This document shows positions 47,174 through 57,700 of a DNA stretch of 64,000 nt, piece by piece; position 1 is the stretch's first letter, and each line of letters starts with the position of its first letter. Location: assembly GCF_000715075.1 (NCBI RefSeq), contig NC_134082.1, positions 58,739,466 to 58,803,465 on the forward strand, read 5' to 3'. The notes beneath the pieces were generated by a model. The model made no database searches. It was not told where the DNA came from and saw only the letters and a list, made by a program, of their open reading frames with translations. Source of the DNA: Nicotiana tabacum. Lineage: Eukaryota; Streptophyta; Magnoliopsida; Solanales; Solanaceae. The translations under genes and the position numbers were made by a program.

Positions 47174-47220
47174 TTCATGCGGCGTCGTGATACGTAGGCA
47201 ATCCTCATCGGATCCGGTCA
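47168..47220 (+). other. Boundary hairpin block, copy C
   Basis: TCTGATTC, stem TCATG / CGTGA (47175-47179, 47186-47190, five pairs including one G-T), GATACGTAGGCA, CTCATCGGATCCGGTCA. The TGA of TCTGATTC is the ORF1 stop codon. A 33-base copy of the ORF1 end (GAGAGGGATGTGAAAAAGAG...) is repeated just after, at 47246-47280. Confidence 0.8.
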
Positions 47221-47623
47221 CGTTTTTGTAAATAACTTCAAATAAGAGAGGGATGTGAAAAAGAGAGCCAAAGAAAAACCAAAAGAAAAATGAAAAAAAT
47301 GGGGGCAAGGAAAGAGTGGAAAGAAAAGAGTGGAAAATGGGAATAAAAGGAGAAGTACAAAAGCCAAAAGTGAAAGAAAAAAAAAAGAAAATTGGGAATA
47401 TAAGCAGAGCCGGGATGAAACATGCAGCCGTTGCGAAACATGTAGAAACACATTTAACTGTATAGGAGCATCACACCCCAATGTGCGATTTCCTATGTGT
47501 TAATTGCTTCAAACTAACTGGTTTGTTGTCTACTTTTCGCCAGAGTTCCTATAGTAAGGTGGTTGGTTATGTGGTAGTCTGGCTTCACATTCATACTTCA
47601 CAAGGTCAAAAGGAAGTGTTGAA
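47221..47623 (+). other. ORF1-gag spacer
   Basis: Purine-rich (47280-47400, mostly A and G) and then ordinary sequence up to the gag ATG. No gene. Confidence 0.6.
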
Positions 47624-49241
47624 ATGTCTTCGAAAATTCCTCTGCCAACAGTTCCTATTCCAGAGGATAGTCTGATCTCGGCCATCCAAACTTCTAAGTG
47701 AGCAACGACTGAGGAAAATAGAATTCTGCGTCTCCGCATGATGGAAATGTGGGACGCCTGGGCCAATGGAAAAGAACCGCCAAGTGCGATCCCTGGATTC
47801 CCTGAGCTTTTTCCCAGGGCAAGTGGGACCTCCAACATCCCCATAAGTTATCCAAATACCCCACTGGGATATCCTACCATTTCAGCCCACTTTGCTGGAA
47901 CACCTTCTGAGTCTCGCCCCCAGGTGTTAGCTTCAAGTGTGGCTTCAAACATATTCACCGCGCCACCTTGTTCAGCTACGGCACAACCTGTTTTACCCAG
48001 GCTTAACTTTGATTCATCTTCCTTCACATTTCAAGAACCATCTTTCCAAGTGGAACCTCCTCAGTTTCCTACTTATACTTACCCTCAACCACCCCAATTT
48101 GAATTCACTACAGGGCAAGAAGAGATTGTGAGGAAGATGAGGAGTATGGAACAGAGTCTCAAAAGCATATAAGGCTTGAGTGGACAGAAGAGTGTATCAT
48201 ATGCCGACTTATGCATGTTACCTCATGTGCACCTACCATTGGGATTCAAAACCCCAAAATTTGAGAAGTACGATGGGCATGGTGATCCTATTACTCATCT
48301 CAAGAGATATTGCAATCAGCTGCGAGGAGCCGGTGGAAAGGAAGAACTACTCATGGCCTATTTCGGAGAAAGTCTGGTTGGCATCGCATCTGAGTGGTAC
48401 ATGGACCAGGATATATCCCGCTGGTACATCTGGGATGATCTTGCTAGAGATTTCGTCAGGCAGTTTCAGTACAACATTGATATTGCTCCAGATAGGAACT
48501 CATTGACAAACTTGAAAAAGAAATCCTCAGAAAGCTTCCGAGAGTACGTAGTTAAATGGCGTGAGAAGGCATCCAGGGTAAAGCCTCCGATGGATGAGGT
48601 TGAAATGGTCACAGTTTTCCTTCAAGCTTAGGAAGCTGACTACTTCCAGAATATAATGTCCGCAATAGGTAAACCGTTCGCTGAAGCTATCAAGATTGGC
48701 GAAATGGTTGAAAATGGGCTAAAAACGGGTCGACTTCTAAGCAATACGCTATCAGAGCTACCTCCCAAGCCATTCAGGGTGGGTCTAGAGGAATAGCAAA
48801 GGGAAAGAAAAGGGAATAAACATTCATGGCAGTGTCGGGTGCAAGGAGAAACTGTACCCCCAGATCCCTTTTCTTAGAAAGGACCCCGCAACACTATTAC
48901 CCTCACCAAGATTTGGCCTATACTCCTCAGCCATACTCAGTCATGAATGCTCAGCCTTATGTCCGGCCACAACAACAAGCCAACAGAAATCAAGCTTCAT
49001 TTCCTAGAAACCAACCTCCTTACCAAACCCACTACAACCCCCGTCCTCCACAAAATAATTTCCACCCTCAAGAACCGCCCAAGAGGCCAAATTTCACACT
49101 AATTGGCGAAACCTACTCCAGCCTGTTCCTCAAACCAGACAAAACCCAGCATCACCCGCTTATAGAGTCGGTGCTCGATGCGCTTATCACTCAGGGGCAG
49201 AAGGGCATGACATAGATGATTGCTGGACTCTAAAGAGAGCC
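47624..49241 (+). pseudogene. Ogre-like gag, broken
   Basis: Capsid protein. The start at ATG 47624 gives MSSKIPLPTVPIPEDSLI. In-frame stops at 47699, 48170 and 48629, and another at about 48794, interrupt a frame otherwise kept to about 48800. Blocks: a Pro-rich N-terminal region; EEIVRKMRSMEQSLKSI; the gag core GFKTPKFEKYDGHGDPITHL, SLVGIASEWYMDQDISRW, DDLARDFVRQFQYNIDIAPD and FREYVVKWREKASRV; then, after a frame change, a Gln/Pro/Tyr-rich tail (48826-49160) and a zinc-knuckle-like HSGAEGHDIDDCWTLKRAVE at about 49190-49245. The 48629 stop stands where relatives have Gln (FLQA-Q-EADYF). Confidence 0.88.
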
Positions 49242-50478
49242 GTGGAGAATTTGATAGAACAAAGAAAGATAGTGCTAAGGGATGAAGATGTTCCCAATGT
49301 GACCAACAACCCACTGCCAGCCCATAACAACGAGCCGGTAATTGGAATGATTTGTAAGGATAAGGAGTTTGACCCAGCATTGAAGGCCATCATTGCCATT
49401 GCTGACAAAGAAAAGAAACCAAAAGTTGCCTCGAAGCAAGATAAAGGGGAGAAAAAGAAAGAAACCACCCTTCCAAAGTCAGAGAAGAAAATTGAAGTTA
49501 AGACCGGGGCAACGCCTCCCAAAGATGTTGTTCTCTACATCCCTCAAGGCCGTAAAGAAAAACAGATGACGTTGAGTCCTCCCAAGAGATTCGAGCTGAA
49601 CAAAACAACCCAGATGTATGTACCCAAGGGGGTTTATGTGATGCGGGGGCCAATTAAGCCATCGAGGCTGAATGAGCCCGTGGTTATTGGACGCGCGCCA
49701 CAGAAGCCCATGAAAGATCCTACTGCCGTGCCCTGGAACTACAACAAAATAGTGGTGACCTATAAGGGCAAAGAAATCCCAGGAGAAGTTCAAGAAAATA
49801 ACCCTGTTGAAAAGTATTCCAATTTGGAAGAGGTGAACAACGCTACTATAAAGCGCTTCCCACTTAAGAAGCCCGTGAGTTCCGAAGAAGCGGAGGCTTT
49901 CTTCCAAAACATGAAAATGGAAGATTATGAGGTGATTGACCAGCTTTGAAAATTTCCCGAACAAGTCTCCTTGTTGGCTTTGTTGATGAATTCCGCCGAA
50001 CATCAGAAGGTATTGATCAAGACCTTTAACGAAGCATATGTGCATGTTGACATTTCTATAGAGCAGTTGGAGAGAATGGCAGAAAGATTTTTCGCAATCA
50101 ATCAGATCACTTTTAGCAAAAATGATTTACCCTCAGAAGGGGTCGCACATAACAAAGCCTTGCACCTAACAGTCAAATGCAAAGGGCACTACGTGAAAAA
50201 GGTGATGTTGGACGGAGGCTCTAGAGTAGACATTTGCCCACTTTCAACTCTACAGCGCATGGAAATTGGGACCAAAATAATCCGACCCAACAATGTCTGT
50301 GTACGTGCCTTCGATGGCATCAAAAGGGACACGATTGGAGAGATCGATCTAATTCTGACCATCGGCCCAGTAGACTTTGAAGTAACCTTCCAGGTTCTAG
50401 ACATGGACACATCCTACAACTTTCTTTTGGGGAGCCATGGATTCATGCAGCGGGGGATGTACCCTCTACTCTTCATCA
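49242..50478 (+). pseudogene. Ogre-like gag-pol linker and aspartic protease, broken
   Basis: The protease cuts the polyprotein. A Lys-rich linker (49242-49949) ends in a TGA (49947-49949, where CGA/Arg is likely), and the same frame goes on to the protease: VMLDGGSRVDICPLSTLQRM near 50205-50265, where DGGS is the active-site loop, and VLDMDTSYNFLLG near 50395. A one-base loss at about 50437 shifts the frame, after which HQMVKFE-type sequence continues in the next entry. Confidence 0.87.
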
Positions 50479-50479
50479 G

Positions 50480-51111
50480 ATGGTGAAGTTCGAGCATAAA
50501 GACCAAGAGATCGTGGTCCACGGAGAAGATGAGCAATCAATTTATCGGGACCCATCAGTCCCATGTCTTGAAGCAAGAGAGGGGAGTGAGCACATAGTTT
50601 ATCAGGCTTTTGAAATTGTGGTTGCAGACCAGTACAAAGAAGGAAAACCTTGCCCCCAACCTTTCCTTTCTAATGCATCAATCATGGTGGCCAAAGAAAT
50701 GATCCGACATGGCTTCAAACTGGGGAAGGGACTTGGGAAATCATTGCAAGGGATAGTTGAACTTATCACCCTGCCCACCATTGAAAAGTCCTTCGGGGTA
50801 GGCTTCCGACCCACTCCAGCTGATATAAGATGGGCAAATGATAGAAAGAATGATGGTTGGGTTTTGCCTCAGCCGATTCCGCATCTTTACAGAACATTTG
50901 TCAAGCCAAAATGCCAGAAGAAAGAAGAAGATGAGGCCTTTACTGCCGAAGAGATTGAATAGATCTGTGGGGCAATAAGGAAGATACTATATGAAACCCA
51001 CATGGTCCAGTCAGGGGAGGGCTCAAGCACCGCTGAGGTGCTATATATGGGACCCAATGCCAAGCTGCAGAATTGGAAAACTGTGCCATTCCCAATCAGG
51101 CGGGAGTCCCG
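50480..51111 (+). pseudogene. Ogre-like G-patch region between protease and RT
   Basis: A G-patch (Gly-rich RNA-binding) segment typical of this branch: MIRHGFKLGKGLGKSLQGIV near 50699-50758, followed by FGVGFRPTPADIRWANDRK. A TAG at 50960-50962 breaks it; beyond the stop the frame still reads ILYETHMVQSGEGSSTAEV and IRRES up to the candidate splice donor. Confidence 0.8.
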
Positions 51112-51310
51112 GTAGACCTGTCCTACCACTTTTTCTGCATCACGAGTTATTTTAGGGTTAACTCGGATGTTTTTTCTTTTAGTTTCTTGTCTTTAAATAC
51201 TAATGTGAACCCTGTTATCTTCAAAATTCAATGAAATAAAATTAATATTTCATCGTTCATCTCTTTTCATTCTTTCTGATTTTGTTACTTTTTCTTATTT
51301 CTTTCTTCAG
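51112..51310 (+). other. Candidate spliced intron of the Ogre-like pol
   Basis: Donor G|GTAGAC at 51112 and acceptor CTTCAG at 51310 behind a long pyrimidine tract. The 199 bases between are full of stops in all frames and less GC-rich than the flanks. A spliced intron between protease and RT is an established Ogre trait; these exact sites are inferred. Confidence 0.6.
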
Positions 51311-53554
51311 TTCTAATAATGCGGCTTTAAATAACATGACATGCTTTCGGACTTCATACCCAGATCCAAACACGCTGTCTAATTACGAAATAATGAACCA
51401 AGAACCAGAATATGATGAAGAAGAGGCTATTAAGGAAATAAATCGAGAATTGAAACAATTTGAGAATAAACCTAAGCCAAACTTAAATGAAACCAAGCCA
51501 GTTAATTTGGGTAGCTCTGAAGAAGTCAAAGAAACCAAGATAAGCATTCATACAGATGAAAGAACCAGGGACGCATTGATCCAACTTTTGTTTGAATTCA
51601 AAGATGTGTTTGCTTGGTCATACGATGACATGCCAGGATTAAGTGTCGATTTAGTGGTCCATAAGTTGCCAACCTACCCCGATTATTCCCCTATCCAGCA
51701 AAAACAGAGGAAGTTCAAAATTGATATCAGTGACAAGATTAAAGAAGAGGTCACAAAACAGTTAAAGGTGGGAGTGATCCGAGTGGTCCGATACACCACA
51801 TGGCTGGCTAATATAGTTCTTGTGCCAAAGAAAGATGGTAAAATCCGGGTGTGCGTTGACTACCGAGATCTTAACAAAGCAAGCCCCAAGGACAATTTCC
51901 CTTTGCCAAACATCCACATCCTTGTTGATAACTGCGCCAAACATGAAATACAATCTTTTGTGGATTGTTACACAGGATACCACCAGGTGTTGATGGATGA
52001 AGAAGATGCAGAAAAGACAGCTTTTACCACACCTTAAGGCACTTACTGTTATAGAGTCATGCCATTTGGTCTGAAGAATGTCGGGGCAACCTACATGAGG
52101 GACATGACTGCCATTTTTCATGATATGATGCACCAAGAGATTGAGGTGTATGTGGACGATGTAATCATCAAATCCAAAACCCAGGACGACCACGTTCGGG
52201 ACTTGAGAAAATTCTTTGGGCGGCTGGGCAAATATGATTTGAAGCTGAACCCAGCCAAATGTGCATTTGGAGTACTATCCGGCAAACTCTTGGGATTCAT
52301 AGTCAGTTGGAGGGGCATCGAGTTAGATCCAACAAAGATAAAGTCTATTCGGGATTTGCCCCCTCCAAGAACCAAGAAAGATGTTATAAGTTTTTTGGGA
52401 AGATTGAATTACATCAGTCGTTTCATCGCTCAGTTGACCTCCACGTGTGAACCCATATTTAAGTTGTTAAAGAAAGATGCGGCAATCAAATGGACAGTTG
52501 AATGTCAAGAAGCTTTTGATAAAATCAAGGAATATCTGTCAAATCCGCCAGTCTTGGTCCCACCTGAGCCAGGAGGCCTCTGTTCTTGTACCTGACCGTC
52601 TTGGAAAATTCTTTTGGTTGTGTCCTCGGGCAACATGACGTGACCGGAAAGAAGGAGCATGTCATTTACTATCTGAGCAAGAAGTTTACTAGTTATGAAG
52701 CCAAGTACACTTTATTGGAAAGAACTTGCTATGCTTTGACATGGGTCGCTCAGAAGCTGAGGCATTATTTGCAAGCTTACACCACCTACCTCATAACCAG
52801 GTTGGATCCTTTAAAGTATATATTTCAGAAACCAATGCCCACTGGGAGATTAGCAAAGTGGCAGATCTTGCTCACGGAGTTTGACATAGTCTATGTCACT
52901 CGCACGACAATGAAAACCCAGGCGTTAGCGGATCATTTGGCTAAGAACCCGATTGATGATGAGTACCAACCTTTGAGAACTTACTTCCCAGATGAAGAAG
53001 TAAATTCAGTTGAGGCAATATCTGAAGACAATCATGCTTGGAAAATGTTCTTTGATGGGGCGGTAAACACAAAGGGTGTTGGAATTGGGGCAATTTTGAT
53101 CTCACCCACTGGTCAGCACTATCCAGCCATAGCTCAGCTTTGTTTCTTTTGTACAAACAACACTGCCGAGTATGAAGCCTGCATTATGGGTATAAACATG
53201 GCAATAGACCAAAATGTCGAAGAGTTGTTGATCATGGGAGACTCAGATCTGATTATCCGGCAAGCCCAAGGAGAATGGGAAACCCGAGATGTTAAGCTTA
53301 TCCCTTACAAGAAGCATGTGGAAGACCTCAGCAAGCGATTTAAGTCAATAGAGTTCAGGTACATTCCTCGTTGTCACAACGAATTAGCCGACGCACTTGC
53401 TACTTTGGCCTCAATGTTGCCGTATCCAGGCAATGCTCACGTAGATCCCTTGGAAATTCAAATTCGGGAAAGCCAAGGTTATTGTAATACAATTGAAGCA
53501 GCACCAAATACCCAACCATGGTACCATGACATCAAAAAGTTTCTGAAAACTTAA
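51311..53554 (+). pseudogene. Ogre-like RT and two RNase H domains, broken
   Basis: RT blocks: IRVCVDYRDLNKASPKDNFP near 51845, MPFGLKNVGATY near 52060, and the catalytic YVDD at 52149-52160. A TAA at 52035-52037 stands where relatives have Trp. A frame change near 52590 leads into the connection RNase H (FGCVLGQHDVTGKKEHVIYY, AKYTLLERTCYALTW). The second, cellular-like RNase H (WKMFFDGAVNTKGVG near 53040, NNTAEYEACIMGINMA near 53158, IPRCHNELADALATLAS near 53363) is the added domain that marks Tat/Ogre elements; its Asp, Glu and Asp residues are visible. The frame ends at a TAA (53552-53554). Confidence 0.9.
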
Positions 53555-54765
53555 GAATACCCCGAGCAAGCCAGTGGAGACCAAAAGAGAACCATTAGGC
53601 GGCACGCGAGTGGTTTCTTTTTGAGTGGGGATGTCTTATACAAGAGAACTCCGAACCTCAATTTGTTAAGATATGTTGACGCAGAGAGGCTGGAAGAATC
53701 ATGCATGAGGTACACGCGGGAGTATGCGGGCCCCACATAAACGGGTACGTTTTAGCAAAGAAAATCCTTCGAGCGGGTTATTACTGGATGACCATGGAAA
53801 AGGATTGTTTTAGTTTCGTTCGGAAGTGTCATCAGTGTCAGGTGCACGGTGATTTGATTCATGCACCTCCCACAGAACTGCATCCCATGCCTGCACCTTG
53901 GCCATTTGTTGCCTGGGGCATGGACGTCATTGGGTCAATCGAGCCAAAAGCCTCAAATGGACACAGATTCATACTAGTTGCCATTGACTACTTTACAAAA
54001 TGGGTTGAAGCAATCACTCTCAAGTATGTCACCAAGAAAGTTGTGGTAGATTTCGTGCACTCCAATCTTATCTGCCGTTTTGGCATTCCTGCAACTATTA
54101 TCACAGATAATGCTGCAAACTTGAATAGTCATTTGATGGGGGAGATATGCGAACAATTCAAGATAACGCATTAGAATTCTACTCCCTATCGCCCTAAAGC
54201 CAATGGTGCCGTTGAAGCAAAAAATAAGAACATCAAAAGGATTTTGAGAAAGATGATTCAAAGTTCCAGGCAGTGGCATGAAAAGTTGTCGTTTGCATTC
54301 TTGGGATATCGCACTACTGTGCGCACATCAATTGGAGACACCCCGTATCTTTTGGTTTATGGCACGGAAGCTATAATACCCGCCGAGGTCGAAATCCCCT
54401 CTCTCCGAATCATTGTTGAAGCCGAAATTGAAGACAGTGAGTGGGTTAAAACCCGTCTGGAACAATTAACCTTGATCGATGAAAAGCGAATGGCTGCGGT
54501 CTGCCACGGGCAGTTGTACCAACAAAGAATGGCTCGTGCCTATAACAAGAAAGTGCGACCTAGAAATTTTGAAGTGGGGCAACTCGTTTTAAGGCGTATT
54601 CTTCCCCATCACCAGGAAGCAAAAGGAAAATTCGCTCCTAATTGGAAGGGCCCATACGTCATCAGAAAGATATTGCCGAGAGGAGCATTGTATCTGGGCG
54701 ATATCGAAGGAAATGATCCTGAAGCAGCTGTAAATGCGGATGCAGTCAAAAGGTACTATGTTTAG
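53555..54765 (+). pseudogene. Ogre-like integrase, broken
   Basis: Inserts the DNA copy into the genome. Zinc-binding HHCC site: HAGVCGPHINGYVLA (53707 on) and CHQCQVHGD (53830). Catalytic core: WGMDVIGSI (Asp), ITDNAANLN (Asp) and VEAKNKNIKRILRKM (Glu). C-terminal part: YGTEAIIPAEVEIPS, NFEVGQLVLRRI, KGPYVIRKILP, ending ADAVKRYYV and TAG at 54763-54765. Defects are a one-base frameshift near 53700 and a TAG at 54172-54174 between the second Asp and the Glu. Confidence 0.9.
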
Positions 54766-54913
54766 TCTTTCTGTAACAACAACATTGTCCGATTGGGAAG
54801 ATGAAGGCTTTTATTCTCGCTACCCAAACACTATCTACCCTTTGCAAACCCATTTGTGCCGGTTACTCTTTGAAAGTGTTGAAAAAAAAAAGAGAAAGAA
54901 GAAGATGTTTTCC

Positions 54914-54975
54914 TGAACTACGTTCGACTTGATTCCGAAAGGATACGTAGGCAGTCTCTCTATGGGGTTCAGTCA
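54914..54975 (+). other. Boundary hairpin block, copy D
   Basis: TGAACTACG, TTGATTC, a short stem TCC / GGA closed by a GAAA loop (54934-54943), GATACGTAGGCA, then GGGGTTCAGTCA. It begins 149 bases after the integrase stop codon. Confidence 0.7.
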
Positions 54976-55193
54976 CACCAAAATAAAAATCCAAATTCCC
55001 TCAAAAATGAAACTGGGGCAAATGTTGTAATGGTCCTGCGATAATCCCGCTTGAATGGTTCCAAAGTTGTCATTCGATCCAAATCATTTTTACCCAAATC
55101 CTTTCAAGTCTTTCCGATCAATCAGTGAGAATGTTCAAGTATCAGAGGATACAGCTACTTGGATCCGATGCAATAAAGTGAGAGAAATAAAAT

Positions 55194-55375
55194 GAGAGAG
55201 TCTTATTGGTGAAAACCCACACGGGCACCATAAGGCGACGGTGAGCAGAAAAATTGAAAATGAGAGAGCCTGTTTAGTGAAAACTCGTAAAGAGTGCTAT
55301 CAGGCGACGGTGAGAAGAGAAATGAGAGAGGTCGATTGGCGAAAACCCGCAAAGGGCGCCGTCGATCGAAAAGAA
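55194..55375 (+). repeat. Three related hairpins with an AAAA bulge
   Basis: Each unit runs GAGAGAG, about ten bases, arm, AAAA, inner arm, loop, inner arm, arm; the first two then have AGGCGACGGTGAG. Unit 1: TGGTG-AAAA-CCC-ACAC-GGG-CACCA (55207-55230). Unit 2: TAGTG-AAAA-CTC-GTAAA-GAG-TGCTA (55275-55299). Unit 3: TGGCG-AAAA-CCC-GCAAA-GGG-CGCCG (55337-55361). Pairing is kept in all three although both arms change. Confidence 0.75.
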
Positions 55376-56250
55376 GACACCCCCCACCAATGAAAGAGTC
55401 CTGGCCAGGTTTCTCGATTTAGAGATATGGTTCACAGTGAGTTAGATAGTTGTGCATATCGGGTATCCAGTCCAAGAAGTATGTCATGTCTATTGAAGTC
55501 TGCATGCACCCCAGATAAGTCCTTCTTTCCCCCAAAAGGGACGCTTCTCCTTAAATTCATTTTTCTTATCCTTTCTTTACTTTTCCTTGAATCCCTTTCG
55601 GTCTAACTCTATTCCGAAACTAATACGAAGAAAAAGTGGCAAGATTGGTTTTACAGGGTTTTGTTTAATAAAGCCAAGTCCAAAGAAAAGTACCCAGCCT
55701 CAGTGGGTGCATCAAGTCGATCCCAACTGGCCATGATAGCCGATGCTCTGAAATCAGAGTTATTGAAAATGAAAAGAAATCCAAAGTCAAAAGCCCGTAG
55801 AAGCAGATTAAAATGAAAGGGTCAAAGCCTTATACGGTTGAGCCGTCATGATAAATTTTGAAAAGTTGAGTTCCTCGATTTTAGGAGAGAGAGACCAATC
55901 TTTAATAAAATCCAGCAAGTGGAAGAGGTTCTCGCCAAAAGAGTTGGGCCGAGATCAAGTGATCAAAAACAATGAAGGCCACAAAACCGACCACCATTTC
56001 AAACTAACAATTGTTCTTTGTTTGAAAATTGAAACAGGTGCAATCCAAAGAAACAGTGAAAGAAACAGGTGTAACCAAAATGGAAAAAGAAATGTGCAAG
56101 CGCTAGAAATAGCTTAGCAACAATAATCAACCCAAAGGGAAGTCTCCTCCAAATTCTTTCCTGCATTTGTTTTTACTAAAAAATGAATTGAAAGAAAATA
56201 GATAAGAAGAAAAAAAAAGGTAGTTTAGAAGCCCCAAAATCAAACTTTTA

Positions 56251-57700
56251 CCTTTTTACCAACATTAGGCCTCTTATCCCTGAGTTGAGATTTTAGACAT
56301 AGGGCCTCCATTCCCTAGTCGCCTTTTACCAACATTAGGGCTCCAATCCCTGAGTTGAACCTTTTTAGACATAGGGCCTCCATTCCCTAGTTGCCTTTAC
56401 CAATAATAGGGCTCCAGTCCCTAAGTTGAGATTTTTAGACATAGAGCCTTCATTCTCTAGTCGCCTTTTACCAACATTAGGGCTCCAATCCCTGAGTTGA
56501 ACCTTTTTAGACATAGGTCCTCCATTCCCTAGTCACATTTCGCCAACATTAGGGCTCCAATCTCTGAGTTGAGCGATTTTCCTTTAGCCGACATTAGGGC
56601 TTCAATCCCTGAGTTTGAGCGTTTCCTTTACCCGACATTAGGGCTCTAATCCCTGAGTTGAGCGATTTTTCCTTAGCCGACATTAGGGCTCCAATCCCTG
56701 AGTTGAGCGTTTCCTTAGCCGACATTAGGGCTCCAATCCCTGAGTTGAGCGATTTTTCCTTAGCCAACATTAGGGCTCCAATCCCTGAGTTGAGCGATTT
56801 TTCCTTAGCCGACATTAGGGCTCCAATCCCTGAGTTGAGCGTTTCCTTAGCCGACATTAGGGCTCCAATCCCTGAGTTGAGCGATTTTTCCTTAGCCGAT
56901 ATTAGGGCTCCAATCCCTGAGTTGAGCGTTTCCTTGGCCGACATTAGGACTTCAATCCCTGAGTTGAGCGTTTCCTTTACCCGACATTAAGGCTCCAATC
57001 CCTGAGTTGAGCATTTCCTTAGTCGACATTAGGGCTCCAATCCCTGCGTTGAGCGATTTTTCCTTAGCTGACATTAGAGCTCCAATCCCTGAGTTGAGCA
57101 TTTCCTTAGCCGACATTAGGGCTCCAATCCATGAGTTGAGCATTTCCTTTAGCCGACATTAGGGCTCCAATACCTGAGTTGAGCGATTTTTCCTTAGCCG
57201 ACATTAGAGCTCCAATCCCTGAGTTGAGCGTTTCCTTAGCCGACATTAGGGCTCTAATCCCTGAGTTGAGCATTTCCTTTACCCGACATTAGGGCTCCAA
57301 TCCCTGAGTTGAGAGTTTCCTTAGCCGACATTAGGGCTCCAATCCCTAAGTTGAGCGTTTCCTTAGCTGACATTAGGGCTCCAATCCCTGAGTTGAGCGT
57401 TTCCTTAGCCGACATTAGGGCTCCAATCCCTGAGTTGAGCGTTTCCTTTACCCGACATTAGGGCTCCAATCCCTGAGTTGAGCGTTTCCTTAGCCGACAT
57501 TAGGGCTCCAATCCCTGAGTTGAGCGATTTTTTCCTTAGCCGACATTAGGGCTCCAATCCCTGAGTTGAGCATTTCCTTGGCCGATATTAGGGCTCCAAT
57601 CCCTGAGTTGAGCATTTCCTTTAGCCAACATTAGGGCTCCAATCCCTGAGTTGAGCGAGTTTCCTTTAGCCAACATTAGGGCTCCAATCAATGAGTTGCG
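56251..57700. repeat. Minisatellite in the Ogre-like 3' region, about 42-45 bp units
   Basis: Around 30 head-to-tail copies of a unit with the words CCGACATTAGGGCTCC and AATCCCTGAGTTGAGCG, joined by TTTCC or ATTTTTCC, giving mainly 42- and 45-base units. The first ~300 bases are a longer variant that adds TTTTTAGACATAGGG-CCTCCATTCCCTAG. Tandem arrays before the 3' LTR are known in Ogre elements. Long frames on both strands across the array come from unit lengths divisible by three and are not genes. Confidence 0.95.

Larger units (their letters stand above)
54766..56250 (+). other. Ogre-like 3' non-coding region, proximal part
   Basis: Starts right after integrase. It holds hairpin block D, a purine-rich word AAACTGGGGCA (about 55010) like a polypurine tract, and three related hairpins (55194-55375). 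A frame at 55848-56117 has no recognisable domain and is not called. Confidence 0.7.

Noticed and set aside
49479..50045. 188-aa antisense frame across the Ogre-like gag-pol linker
   Set aside because: Shadow of the sense coding sequence, which has clear family motifs.
56594..57143. Repetitive proteins on both strands of the minisatellite
   Set aside because: Frames stay open only because units are 42 or 45 bases long; no start context, domain or promoter.
56251..57700. CRISPR-like regular repeats
   Set aside because: Units are contiguous with no unique spacers, in a plant genome, within a retrotransposon 3' region.
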